Made by a program: the position numbers and the translations under genes. Below the pieces are notes generated by a model that worked only from the letters and a program-made list of their open reading frames with translations, did not search any database and was not told where the DNA came from. From Isoperla grammatica (taxonomy: Eukaryota; Arthropoda; Insecta; Plecoptera; Perlodidae), in the NCBI GenBank assembly GCA_945910005.1, contig OX246745.1, forward strand, positions 9,065,545 through 9,129,544: 64,000 bases of DNA, read 5' to 3'. This document shows, piece after piece, positions 45,925-57,412 of the stretch. How positions within the stretch are numbered: position 1 is the stretch's first letter; each line of letters opens with the position of its first letter.

Positions 45925-46140
45925 TAAAAAAAAATATAAAAGTATAAAAAAGTATAAAATAATATTATTTTCACCCAGCAAATTTTGCAACACTCGGTAA
46001 ATAAAAGCGTTGGGCGCTTTCCCTGCATAAACAGCAGAATACTGTAATCTATGTCAATACCGAAAGCGCCCAACGCTTTTATTTTCCGAGTGAGGCAAAA
46101 TTTGTTGGGCGAAAATTAATTTTTTAATTTTTAGTGCATT
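45925..46140. mobile_element. Foldback element
   Basis: AAATAAAAGCGTTGGGCGCTTT near 46000 (read as AAAAGCGTTGGGCGCTTT) pairs with AAAGCGCCCAACGCTTTT near 46062. Outer arms TTTCACCCAGCAAATTTTGC and CAAAATTTGTTGGGCGAAAA also pair. Confidence 0.65.
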
Positions 46141-46231
46141 TAAATATAAGCGTTGTTTCTTTAAAAAATTATTTTTTCCATGTAAAATTATTTCATCTCT
46201 CTCTTTCTTGGTTCGTTGCCGCGTTGTGTAG

Positions 46232-46307
46232 AGGGCGACACTGTCGGCCGCAGCCCTCCAAATTTGATCCAGCCTTCGAGTCGAGCAGTTCATCATCTCC
46301 AGCCAAG
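46232..46307 (+). CDS. Possible internal exon of an unidentified plus-strand gene
   Basis: A pyrimidine-rich tract and GTTGTGTAG acceptor precede a GC-rich 76-nt segment ending at a GTAAGA donor. Two frames are open. One gives PSKFDPAFESSSSSSPAK; the other gives a Pro/Ser/His-rich peptide ending in split AG that would join the terminal exon at 62978 in phase (AG+G = Arg). Neither is recognisable. A candidate upstream exon (45501-45602, donor GTAAGT) is even weaker. Confidence 0.4.
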
Positions 46308-46654
46308 GTAAGACTCTCATTGTAGGGTAACTACACTGCAATCTAGCTAGACACTTGTTCTAAATTAGTGACTGAGTTTCATTTTACTTTCAATGATTTT
46401 CGTTTTTGAGTCTACATTTGAATTATTTTATGTGTGAGATATCCACAATTTCCAATTATTTTCTATTATTTGCAAAACGAATATGCAACAATTACTCACA
46501 ATACTATGAAGATTGTTTCATTTGTGAGTTTTACTTCCAGTATTTTTATCACTACTTTCGTTGTATAGGCCTATTGTTCAGTTATTTGGCTGAATAGGAG
46601 GGACATAAATTAAATTAAATAAACAATCTTAAAATCTCCACTTATACGGTTCAT

Positions 46655-49600
46655 ATTAATAATTTACTACAGGTGGCGCGAAACATATCAGGGTTTAGCT
46701 AAAAAATGATGCGCATTTGGTCAATTGGGTATTATTTCCCGCACGGAGGTACGAACCGGGGTCAATTACTCAAAAACTGTGGAGTGTCACGCAGATTGGA
46801 AATCATGTGTGCATAGATTATGTATAACAAACTAATAATTTACTATAGGTGGCGCGAAACATATCACGGTTTAGTCAAAAAATGATGCGCCTTTGGTTAA
46901 TGGCGTAAATTATTTCCCGCGCGGAGGTACGAACCTGGGTCAAATACTCAAAAACTGTGGGGTGTCACGCAGTATGGAAAATATGTGTGTATAGGTTATT
47001 TTGCAGATTAATAATTTACAATAGGTAGCGCAAAACATGTCAGGGTTTAGTTAAAATTGATGCGCCTTTAGTTAATGGCGTATTATTTCCCGCACGGAGG
47101 TACGAACCTGGGTCAATTACTCAAAAACTGTGGAATGTCACGCCGTTTGGAAAACCAGTTTGAATAGGCTATGTATTGCAGATTAATAATTGACTACAGG
47201 TAGCGCGAAACATATCAAGGTTTAGTTAAAAAATAATGCGCATTTGGTTAATGGGGTATTATTTCTCGCACGGAGGTACGAACCTGGGTCAATTACTCAA
47301 AAACTGTGGGGTATCACACAGTTTGGAAAACATGTGTGTATATGTTATTATTTGCATATTATTAATTTACTATAGATGGCAGGAAACATGTCAGGGTTTA
47401 GTTAAAAAATGATGCGCCTTTGGTTAAAGGCGTATTATTTCCCGCACGGAGGTACGAACCTGGGTCAATTACTCAAAAACTGTGGCGTGTCAGACAGTTT
47501 AGAAAACATGTGTGTATATGTTATTATTTGCATATTAATAATTTACTATAGGTAGCGCAAAACATGTCAGGGTTTAGTTAAAAAATGATGCGCCTTTGGT
47601 TAATGGCGTATTATTTCCCGAACGGAGGTACGAACCTGGGTCAATTACTCAAAACCTGTTGGGTGTCACGCAGTGTGGAAAACAATTTTAAATAGGCAAT
47701 GTATTGCTGATTAATAATTGACTATAGGTGGGGCAAAACATATCAAGGTTTAGTTAAAAAATGATGCGCATTTGGTTAATGAGCCATTATTTACCGCACG
47801 GAGGTACAAATCTGGGTTAATGACTCAAAAAATGTGGGGTGTCACGCAGATTCAAAGTGTTATTTGCGTAGGTAATATATGGCTTATTAAGCGTGTACTG
47901 TGGGTTGCGCAAAACATATCAGGGTTTAGTTAAAAAATGATGCGCATTTGGTTAATGAGCCATTATTTACCGCACGGAGGTACAAATCTGGGTTAATGAC
48001 TCAAAAAATGTGGGGTGTCACGCAGATTGAAAGTGTTATTTGTGTAGGTAATATATGGCTTATTAAGCGTTTACTGTGGGTTGCGCAAAACATATCAGGG
48101 TTTAGTTAAAAAATGATGCAATTCTGTTAATGGGCTATTATTTCCCGCACGGAGGTACGAACCAGGGTCAATTACTCAAAACCTGTGGGGTATCACACAG
48201 TTTAAAAAACAATTTTGAATAGGCTATGTATTGCAGATTAATAATTGACTATAGGTAGCGCGAAACATGTCAGGGTTTGGTTAAAAAATGATGCACCTTT
48301 GGTTAATGGCGTATTATTTCCCGCACGGAGGTACGAACCTGGGTCAATTACTCAAAACGTGTCGAGTGTCACGCAGTTTTAAAAACATGTGTGTATAGGT
48401 AATTATTTGTAGGTTAATAATTTACTATAGGTAGCGCGAAACATGTCAGGGTTTAGTTAAAAAGTGATGCGAATTTGGTTAATGGAGTATTATTTCCATT
48501 ACGGAGGTACGAACCTGGGTCAATTACTCATAAACTGTAGGGTTTCACGCAGTTTAAAGAGCACATCTTGATAGGTAATATTGTTTAGCTACATTAATAA
48601 TTTACTATAGGTGGCGTGAAACATATCAGGGTTTAGTTAAAAAATTATGCGTATTTGGTTAATGGGGTATTATTTCACGCACGGAAGTACGAACCTGGGT
48701 CAATTACTCAAAAACTGTGGCGTGTCACGCCGTTTGAAAAACAAGTTTGAATAGGCTATGTATTGCAGATTAATAATTGACTATAGGTAGCGCGAAACAT
48801 ATCACGGTTTAGTTAAAAAATGATGCTCATTTGGTTAATGGGGTATTATTTCCCGAACGGAGGTACGAACCAGGGTCAATTACTCAAAAACTGTGGGGTG
48901 TCACACAGTTTGGAAAACAATTTTGAATAGGCTATGTATTGCAGATTAATAATTGACTATAGGTAGCGCGAAATATATCAGGGTTCAGTTAAAAAATGAT
49001 GCACATTTGGTTAATGAGGTATTATTTACCGCACGGAGGTACAAATCTGGGTTAATGACTCAAAAAATGTGGGGTGTCACGCAGATTGGAAGTGTTATTT
49101 GCGTAGGATATATATGGCTTATTAAGCGTTTACTGTGGGTTGCGCAAAACATATCAGGGTTTAGTTAAAAAAATGATGCGCATTTGGTTAATGGCCGGTG
49201 TATTATTTCCCGCACGGAGGTACGAAACTGGGTCAATTACTCAAAAACTGTGGGGTATCACACAGTTTAAAAAACATGTGTGTATAGGTTATACATTGTA
49301 GATTATTAATTTACTATAGATGGCGCGAAACATATCAGGGTGTAGTTAAAAAATGATGCAATTCTGTTAATGGGCTATTATTTCCCGCACGGAGGTACGA
49401 ACCTGGGTCAATTACTCAAAAACTGTGGGGTATCACACAGTTTAAAAAACATGTGTGTATAGGTTATACATTGTAGATTATTAATTTACTATAGATGGCG
49501 CGAAACATATCAGGGTGTAGTTAAAAAATGATGCAATTCTGTTAATGGGCTATTATTTCCCGCACGGAGGTACGAACCTGGGTCAATTACTCAAAAACTG

Positions 49601-50350
49601 TGGAGTGTCACGCAATTTGAAAAACATGTGGGTATAGGAATTATTTGCAGATTAATAATTTACTATAGGTAGCGCGAAACATGTCAGGGTTTGGTTAAAA
49701 AATGATGCGCCTTTGGTTAATGGCGTATTATTTCCTGCATGGAGGTACGAACCTGGGTCAATTACTCGAAACCTGTCGAGTGTCACGCAGTTTTGAAAAC
49801 AAGTTTGAATAGGGTTTGTATTGCAAATTAATAATTGACTATAGGTGGCGCGAAACATATCAGGGTTTAGTTAAAAAGTGATGCGAATTTGGTTAATGGA
49901 GTATTATTTCCATTACGGAGGTACAAACCTGGGTCAATTACTCATAAACTGTAGGGTTTCACGCAGTTTAAAGAGCACATCTTGATAGGTAATATTGTTT
50001 AGCTACATTAATAATTTACTATAGGTGGCGTGAAACATATCAGGGTTTAGTTAAAAAATTATGCGTAGGCCTATTTGGTTAATGGGGTATTATTTCACGC
50101 ACGGAAGTACGAACCTGGGTCAATTACTCAAAAACTGTAGGATGTCACGCAGTTTGAAATACATTTTCAGATAGTTAATACATAGGAGATTAATAATTTA
50201 CTATAGGTGGCGTGAAACATATCAGGGTTTAGTTAAAAAGTGATGCGCTTTTGGCTAATGGGGTACTATTATCCGCACGAAGGTACGAACCTGGGTCAAT
50301 TACTGAGGTACGGAAATGGATCAATTACCTCAGGGTTTAGTTGAAAAATG
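46655..50350. repeat. Satellite array, ~176-bp monomer, about 21 copies
   Basis: The landmark GGAGGTACGAAC recurs at intervals of 173-186 bp, mostly 175-176. Each unit also contains GAAACATATCAGGGTTTAG, TGATGCGC, TATTATTTCCCGCAC and GGGTCAATTACTC. Copies differ by 5-20% by eye, and some non-adjacent copies are nearly identical (for example two-unit blocks near 48430-48700 and 49840-50110). On the minus strand each unit has GGTTCGTACCTCC, close to a pol III B box. ORFs across it are not conserved. Confidence 0.93.
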
Positions 50351-50639
50351 GATAGGTAGCGTATTATATATAGAAAACGTTGTAGTGCTTGCTAAGGTGA
50401 TATTTAATGTGCGTAGTGCTTATTCTATTTGGTGCTCAGCGTATTTTGTTTTTGTTATTGTCTATGCGTACGGCGACCATTTTTGACTTAGAGATATCGT
50501 CTCTATCTTCACGCACGTAACACTTGGGAATTGCGTTTGATCCAAAATGACTTTGAAAGTTCCCTTGGATTACCCGTATTTGTCCCTATCAAATACAACA
50601 GCAACGCCATGGTAGGGATAATTCTTTCCTTATCACCAA

Positions 50640-50705
50640 ATATTGGTATAGTATGAATAATGTGTAAGAATCTGGGTTCGAGTCCCAGTTGGTTTGGTTT
50701 AATTA
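50640..50705 (+). repeat. tRNA-like fragment with perfect B box
   Basis: GGTTCGAGTCCCAG at 50675 matches the pol III B box and T-arm. TGGTATAGTATGA upstream is only A-box-like, and there is too little sequence between them for a full tRNA. It is probably the remnant of a tRNA-derived repeat. Confidence 0.4.
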
Positions 50706-50947
50706 TTAACATCATTATAGTAGATAAGTGTTTGAAGATTAATCCAGGCTTTTGCGCTTTTATGCCAATGTTTTGGGGCGAAGTAGCCGGGTTGGGGTGT
50801 TTGCCATCAACTCAGAGGAATGCAGATAAAAAGGAATAGGAAATGTATGTAAAGTAAATTATTTATTGCTGGTTAGATCTGTACATTATACACATAGGCA
50901 TCGTCAAACTTATGTTAATGCTAGGATAAGGCTAGTGACTTAATGGT

Positions 50948-51095
50948 TTATGTATGTATGTATGCATGTATGTATGTATGTATGTATGTATGTATGTATG
51001 TATGTATGTATGTATGTATGTATGTATGTATGTATGTATGTATGTATGTATGTATGTATGTATGTATGTATGTATGTATGTATGTATGTATGTAT
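50948..51095. repeat. (ATGT)n microsatellite
   Basis: About 36 tandem ATGT units with one interruption near 50964. The minus-strand ORF of repeated IHTY residues is an artefact. Confidence 0.95.
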
Positions 51096-51178
51096 ATAAT
51101 CATGTAGGCGTTTTTATTATGGCGACATGAAGCTGTTTTTATAAAGTAAGGGAAAAAACAATGTCGATTCACGTTGAC

Positions 51179-51184
51179 TTTATT
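51179..51184 (-). terminator. Candidate poly(A) signal of the cuticle gene
   Basis: AATAAA on the minus strand, about 220 bases after the stop codon at 51404. No closer canonical signal was seen. Confidence 0.4.
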
Positions 51185-51403
51185 ATGACACATATACAAG
51201 AAACCAATTATCAAAAATTACACACACACAGTATACGAATAAATATAAAAATATAAATGAAACTATCGTTGGGTTTTCGCGCTCAGTTAAAATTAATCAG
51301 ATATACAAGCGAATTGCATCTTTTTGAAGCGGTTAAAAAATTTACTTATTTATAACACTTTTTTCATTCAAATTGTTGATGAGATCGATGAAATGAAGTA
51401 TGT

Positions 51404-51643
51404 TCAGTAATGTCCTTGATGACCGTAGACCTGGGGGTGGTGGGCATGTCCGCTCTTCTTGACTACAGCGTTGAAGCCGTTGTGGTGGTCAGCTGTGTAG
51501 TCAACTGTCCTGGTAGTACCATCGGCCTCCAACAGGCTGTAGCTGCCCTTGACTACGTCACCGTCTCGTGTCTCCCATTGGTTCTTGATGTCGTGGGTGT
51601 GGGGGTCGTGGACGGCGTAGTCGAACTTGTAGTGGGCGGGCGC
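51404..51643 (-). CDS. Cuticle protein exon 3 (RR-2 domain)
   Basis: 79 codons plus a TGA stop, starting after acceptor TTTGAAG. It carries essentially the whole chitin-binding domain. Confidence 0.9.
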   Translation of the reverse strand, partial: APAHYKFDYAVHDPHTHDIKNQWETRDGDVVKGSYSLLEADGTTRTVDYTADHHNGFNAVVKKSGHAHHPQVYGHQGHY

Positions 51644-54089
51644 CTTCAAATACAATCATACAACGTCTATTTTTTTTTTCAATTAATTTATTAATTGATT
51701 TATTAAAATTGGTTCTGTTGGTGAAAACACCCCTATTAAAATACTAAAATTATGAAAAACGCCTGGTGGCACGAGTCAACATTCCTATATGTTTGTTTTT
51801 TTATTGAAATGAACTATTAACTGCTGTTTCCTGTCTCACGAAATATATTATACGAATACATTAAAATGTATTCAAGCATTCATTTACTATCTATCACATC
51901 AACTAATTACCATTACACGTATACATATCGTAATCATCTCAAATTAATTTTTGTATGAACATTAGAGCATATTATTTATTTTTCATTCACTGTCATTTGC
52001 CCGTTGCATAATTGAGCATCTCGTAACGTATTATTCTTATTACTTCAATATTATGAATATTAATATAATTTTCAACTGCTTTACAAAGAACGTAAGCTAT
52101 AATTAACGCGTTTTGTCGCGGTTCGGTGTGTTTTAAATATAATGTGAATCTATACGTTTTTCATCCAGAAATATGTATAAACCATCATTACTATTTCGTA
52201 GAAAACCTGCCCAGGGACAACTTGTCCAGTGGTGCACCCAAAGGGGGGGGGGTGCTTTTGGGGCTAAAGCCCCCCCCCCCCCCCCCAGGACCTCACAAAC
52301 ACCGCAAATTTATTGATAATCAAAACTGTTTACGTTTATAATATTAAATAATGTCATTAATAATGATTAAAATAATATTGAATTTTATAAGAAAACCATC
52401 CTTGTTGCACAGAGTTTAGTCCTGTGCGCTGTAATCGGATAGCGGTATTTTTGTCGTTTTAGAACTGCACTTTATAGGGGCAAACTTTCGTACCCAACCA
52501 ACTCCAATCGGTAGAGCTGCCTTTTGCAAATAATGCATATAGTTTACTCAAAAGATAACGTAGCTATCATAATATATATGTATCTGTAATAAATAAAATA
52601 ACTCGGCCTCCCTGCAGTTTCTGGCTTCAACGATTTTGGTCAGCACATTTTCACGTGGCCAAATGTTCAATATTAATTAATAATAATTTTACTGTGATGA
52701 TTTGATCTTTTCACTAAAACAATGAGTGCAAATACAAATAAACGGGGTAGCAATTCTTCGCTATCCTACTTTTATTTTTATTATTTGTTTATTTTTACTT
52801 TTATTTATATTAAGTAGGCCCTACTCCCACCAGGGTTGGCCAGCCCCCCAGGATAAAATCCTGGGTGCGCCACTGAACTTGTCCCTTTATATAGAGTGAG
52901 GTAGTTGGGAGGGAATGTCCAAACGCGGTATTGAAATCATTCGCGTTTTGACTAAGACTAGGGAAACATCTCTGGACTAGAGAAAGACTAAGAGAAAAAT
53001 CTTCAATCATAATTACTAGTGTCCTGTATCAAACAGGCTACTTCCAAAACCAAACAACTTTCATAATTTAACTTCTTTGGATATAATCGGCAAGTGGTTT
53101 GTTGAGAATAATATCATGTCGTCTTTACTCACGTGGTGTTCGGGTTGGTGTGCGTAGCCTCCATGAGCCACCACGTTGTTGTAGCTGGAAGCTCCGTGGC
53201 CTCCGTACGCGTACCCTCCATTGTTGTAGCCTCCATGTCCGTGAGACACGACGCTCTTGTAGCCTAGACCTCCGTGACCTCCATAGTGACCTCCATGGGA
53301 CACAACATTGTTGTAACCTCCATTGTTGTAACCTCCATTGTTGTATCCTCTATGTCCGTGAGACACGACGCTCTTATAGCCTTGACCTCCATGACCTCCA
53401 AGAGCCAGACCTCCATATCCGTGTCCTCCGTGGGAGACTACGTTGCTGTAGCTGGAGGCTTCGTAGCCGGCACTAACGCAGACAGCTAGCGCCACAACGG
53501 CGAGGGTGACAATCATCTGGAAGAGTACAAACACTTTTACTAATCCGCTCGAAATGCTGATGGATAAATATCTATTCACATTGTTGATACCCCTATTTAG
53601 GTGACAAAGTTATTATTGTGGTGTTTGGAATAGTTGGGAAGGAATGTCCTAGGGATGTCCCAACCACAGCATTCGCCTTGTGACTGAGGAAACCTCGGGA
53701 AAACCCTTCGGTCAGGATTGTTAGTAGCGGGTATCGAACCGGCGACCTCCCGAACTACAGCCTCATTAGCTAGCATTGAACCATCACGATCGATGATTTC
53801 ACGTAAAAATGTATAAATATTTTCTTGACTATTATATTAAGAATGTATACTAATTTTTTTTTTTTTAAATGATGTTCAAAATTTCAGTCACTCCCAAAAC
53901 ATATTATCTTTATGATACCGAAAATCTGATGACACGATAAGTGTTTTAGTATGTTTCAAGTATCTATTTACTGAGTACTTTGTGCAATTAACTTTACACG
54001 TATATAATTAATAAGTAAAATATTACATACGAAATATAAAATTAATGTTCATATATAATATTATGTGATGTAATTACCTTGGACTGCAT
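51404..54089 (-). CDS. Cuticle protein, RR-2 chitin-binding (three exons)
   Basis: Structural protein of the arthropod exoskeleton: the RR-2 (Rebers-Riddiford, chitin_bind_4) domain binds chitin and is typical of hard cuticle. Exons are 54089-54078, 53516-53133 and 51643-51404, all phase 0, giving about 211 residues. Residues 1-20 form a signal peptide ending VCVSA. Residues 21-132 are a Gly/His/Tyr/Asn-rich stretch with five repeats of the type (S/N)VV(S/A)HGG. Residues 133-198 carry the RR-2 signature ([44 protein letters not shown]). A His-rich tail ends GHQGHY. The 4-codon first exon split from the signal peptide is the classic cuticle gene layout. A TATA box lies 32 bp before a TCAGT initiator. 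Intron 2 holds a SINE interrupted by a hAT MITE. Confidence 0.92.
52187..52990 (-). repeat. SINE-like family B copy, split by a hAT MITE
   Basis: TTTCGTAGAAAACCTGCC on the left and GTAGTTGGGAGGGAATGTCC on the right are the two halves of one repeat, as in copy 1 at the window start. The element 52227-52875 interrupts it. Confidence 0.55.
52227..52875. mobile_element. hAT MITE with poly-G/poly-C subterminus (649 bp)
   Basis: Ends CAGTGGTGCACCCA and TGGGTGCGCCACTG are inverted repeats, flanked by the perfect 8-bp duplication AACTTGTC (52219-52226 and 52876-52883). A G-run at 52243 faces a C-run at 52270. It has no transposase and lies in intron 2 of the cuticle gene. Confidence 0.88.
53133..53516 (-). 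CDS. Cuticle protein exon 2 (signal peptide and repeats)
   Basis: 128 codons between acceptor CTCTTCCAG and donor CAC|GTGAGT. It begins [16 protein letters not shown] and continues into the Gly/His-rich repeats. Confidence 0.9.
53581..53790 (-). repeat. tRNA-derived SINE, family B copy
   Basis: On the minus strand, a tRNA-like head with B box GGTTCGATACC (near 53735) is followed by a body containing the complement of TTGGAATAGTTGGGAAGG. It is collinear with 56525-56667 and lies in intron 1 of the cuticle gene. Confidence 0.6.
54078..54089 (-). CDS. Cuticle protein exon 1 (MQSK)
   Basis: Four codons followed by a GTAATT donor. The split after M-x-x-K directly before the hydrophobic signal sequence is a well-known arrangement in arthropod cuticle protein genes. 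Confidence 0.8.
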
Positions 54090-54125
54090 AATCCTGTACT
54101 TGTAAGCCCGGTGATCGCTGATCCC

Positions 54126-54161
54126 AACTGATGCTTTCCACTGAGGATAATCAGTCTTATA
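54126..54161 (-). promoter_or_regulatory. Core promoter of the cuticle gene (TATA box and initiator)
   Basis: On the minus strand TATAAG (54161-54156) precedes TCAGTT (54131-54126). The A of the initiator lies 32 bp downstream of the TATA start, the canonical arthropod spacing, leaving a 5' UTR of about 40 bases. Confidence 0.75.
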
Positions 54162-57100
54162 TACATGCAGAGTTTCCTGTGCCTTCCTCATGTTATGTTA
54201 CAATTAACAATATATACGATCTTATCACTTCATTACACAATCGGGTGGAATTATTGTTCCAGTTTGAAAATATACCGGTACACATAGTTGCCAAAATGTC
54301 TACATCAAAATGTTAGAAAGTGGATCGTCATACAAGCGTGTCCATTGAATGTTCCGTAATGCGTTAATTGATGCAATTTAGTAATAATTATTTATTATTA
54401 TATTATACATATAATAATGTGTAATACATTCGGTTGTAACATCCGATTTATTTCAATTGATTGTACAATTCAAATGTATTGCGCATGCCAATAATGAATG
54501 CCAACTACCCTTCTCTCACTCTAGAAAAATATGAGGATTATGATGATGTGATGGTAATGATGGTGATAAAAATATCATTATTATTATTATTATTATTAAC
54601 ATGTGATAAGTGAAGTTAAATAAGGTAGACACATGGAAATACTTGACATTACGTCCGTATAACATGTTAACGCCGGTTTTGACCGAGATTGTATGATTGT
54701 GATACATTCAATAAAATAATAATAGCAATAATAATAATAAATGCAGACTTCAAGACAATCTCCATGCTGATAGTGGTTTTTGTATTTTTGGTAAACTATT
54801 TATGGTAGTACGCTATAGTTCTGGCTATGGCATTGCTGTTCCTTCTGCATTAGTTATATTTTTTGCGGTCAGTTAAACTCATTATTAATTGGTTTGTTTT
54901 TTTAAATTTCAAAACTAGTCATAGCATGCTTTTCTACTGTTCTTGGTCTTACTGACGTTATTTATTTGATGACTTGGAATCCATCAAGCATCACCATTTT
55001 GTTTTTATCTGGGCGTAACAAGGTGCTCCTTCTATTGTATCAGGGTCAATATGAAATCGAAGAGGTATCGTGTACCTAGTGCGAGCTGAGGGTGCAATGC
55101 AAGTACGAACTCTGGTGGCGTCTCATGCAACCAAAACTTACGTAGTTTCATTTGTATCGGAACGAAATGTATTAACAAGTAGTCTGGAATTTCTTTGGTG
55201 TCTTGTCTTATACATGGTATTCGGTGAGCGGCGAAATGCCACAAACAAATGAACTCATAGACAATATTTAAGGGGTCACAATGGTTTTAAATAATGTTTT
55301 TAAATTTTAAATTTGATTTAGATTATATATTTGCGTTTGACTAACTTTATACCCAATGGCTTCGATCAGCGAGCGGTGCGATATTCTCCCTATTAATCGT
55401 GATGACCTGTAAAAACAAATTTTATCTTTAGTAAAGAACACTTTGGGGAATAATATGTAAATTTTTCTACTCTGTAACTGCGCTTGAAATTATACAAATA
55501 GGTTTAACTCCGGCGGCTGGGGTTTCGCACTACACCCCTTACTGTTCCCACACCTCGCTTTCCCCAGTAAGCCCCCCCCCCCCCCGACATAGGCGCCGAG
55601 TACGGGGGGGGGGGGGGGGGGGCGACGGGGCTCGAGCCCCCCAGCTTGAGCTAACAGGAGTTGCTTCTTCAAACAGTAACCAGTTTTGTTTTTTTTTTGC
55701 TAAAGGGCCCTTCGAATGAATACACATCGACAAATTGTGTCTCTTTCCCAAATCACGTATGGTAGGTCTATATGAGAGCCTTCTTTCTTTTTATGCTATG
55801 TCTTGGTTCTTTGACAGTCCATTTCGCTCGGCCTCCAGTGGCAAAAATTAGTTTTCTAACGATATTTTCGGAGAAAAACTGTTATTATAGCGAGCAGTGC
55901 ACTTATGAAGGAGCCTATAATTATAGGATTTCACCTGACAGAGCTAGGATGTTCAATGTCAACTTGGGTGAAGAAACTTGTACTTCTTAAAAATTGCAAC
56001 CCCTTCTTTGTAAAATCACCCTATTAGTGCGTGGGTTGCAAAACCGTTCGTTTAGCCAGACCACAGATTTATAGGATCTCGTGACGTTAATAAATAATGA
56101 GTCATTTTACACATATATTTCTAGCCAGGAAGTGTTTGTAACAGACAATTACAAAATTAATTTACATAATAGGTTAAAACTACAATTACAAAACAATGTT
56201 TGTGAAAGGTTAAAATACGAGAATAAAATATCTTAGAGGTATTTAATCTTCCCTTTCAAAATAATACCTCAGATCGCTCTAAGGCCATCTCGATGGCAAT
56301 AGTACCCCCAACAAAATTTGCCTCCTTCGCCCCAAACCCCAGACTTCCCACGCAGATACTGTTGATCGTAGGTTGAGCCCCTTCAAAGAAAATCTAAACT
56401 CGGCGCCTATACCCCGAAATAATTCCTAGTTACGCTACGGATAGGCATACCAAATTAACTCTGTTACAAAAATTAATTTCATCGGGGGGGGGGGGGGGAC
56501 ATTGCACCATTCATTATGTGATTATTTTGATAGTTGGGAAGGAATGTCTAAGGACAATTGGCGGGACTCGATCCCAGCATTCACCTTGTGGCTGAGAAAA
56601 TCCCTGGAAACAAATCCTTCAGAAGTGCCGGTGACCGGTCTGCGCTTTACCGCTGAGCCGCCTCCTAATGGTAGGTAAGAAAATCGATAATGCAATCGTA
56701 AACACTGAGGCAGACAGTGTTGTTAAATGTACATACTTCCATTGATGCCATTTCGTAGTCTACATTCTTGTCTGATCGCTCGATTGATAACGTCGCTAGC
56801 AAGGCAATTCTGTCTGCGAGCGAGGAACCAAGAAGGATCGCGTTGAGGGATGAGCGTGAACAGTGGTTAGAGTGGGGCGGTATGTCCCGGTATGCATACC
56901 GTTACCTAAATTACTGCCATGCCATACCGGCACTAATTTTTATCGATATTATGCATACTGGCGAATTATATTGAACGTTTTGGGCTCATCTAATGTTTTT
57001 ATGAAGTAAATGTTTCAATTTGTGTATTTCCTCCATAAAAGTGCTATTTTGAACGGGTCCTCAACCCCAAGCCCTGTCCAAAGTCATTCAAACGTGTTCG

Positions 57101-57400
57101 TTACAAAAAAACCCTAACAAAATTCCCTTGGGGGGAAAACTGGGGGGGACGCACCCTCCAGACCCTCTGGCGTACCCGCTTTGTCTACATTGCACAGCAG
57201 TAGAGCATACCGTTACTTCTCGGAGCGTGCATACCAATATTGTCACATATACCCGGTGATAAATGGAAAATTTGTAAATATAAACTTCTGAATGTTCTTA
57301 TTGGAAAGGGGTTTTTATATTATATATATTATTGTAATAAGCAATACTGTAGTGGTGCCTACGCGGCTGGCCACTCCTGACAAGACATATATTCCTTCTT
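54162..57400. other. Intergenic, repeat-bearing
   Basis: No supported gene. It contains an (ATT)n patch near 54575, opposed C- and G-runs at 55571-55621 (a foldback with GGGGCTCGAGCCCC), a G-run at 56486, a SINE at 56525, and an ATATATTATTG patch near 57320. The 72-codon ORF at 55772 starts with a hydrophobic stretch but has no family resemblance. Confidence 0.4.
56525..56667 (-). repeat. tRNA-derived SINE, family B copy
   Basis: Shares TAGTTGGGAAGGAATGTC and TTCACCTTGTGGCTGAG with the copy at 53581. The minus-strand head has GGCTCAGCGGTAAAGCGC (A-box-like) and GGGATCGAGTCCCGCC (T-arm-like), though split by extra sequence. Confidence 0.6.
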
Positions 57401-57412
57401 TTACAAGAACTG

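Noticed and set aside
46655..50350. CRISPR-like array
   Set aside because: The repeats are ~176 bp, directly adjacent, diverged and without unique spacers, in an evident arthropod genome. This is a satellite.
50948..51214. 88-codon minus-strand ORF of repeated IHTY residues
   Set aside because: Pure translation of the (ATGT)n microsatellite.
55772..55990. 72-codon ORF beginning with a signal-peptide-like stretch
   Set aside because: Only one short frame with no homology, promoter or poly(A) context. Hydrophobic starts arise easily in AT-rich DNA.
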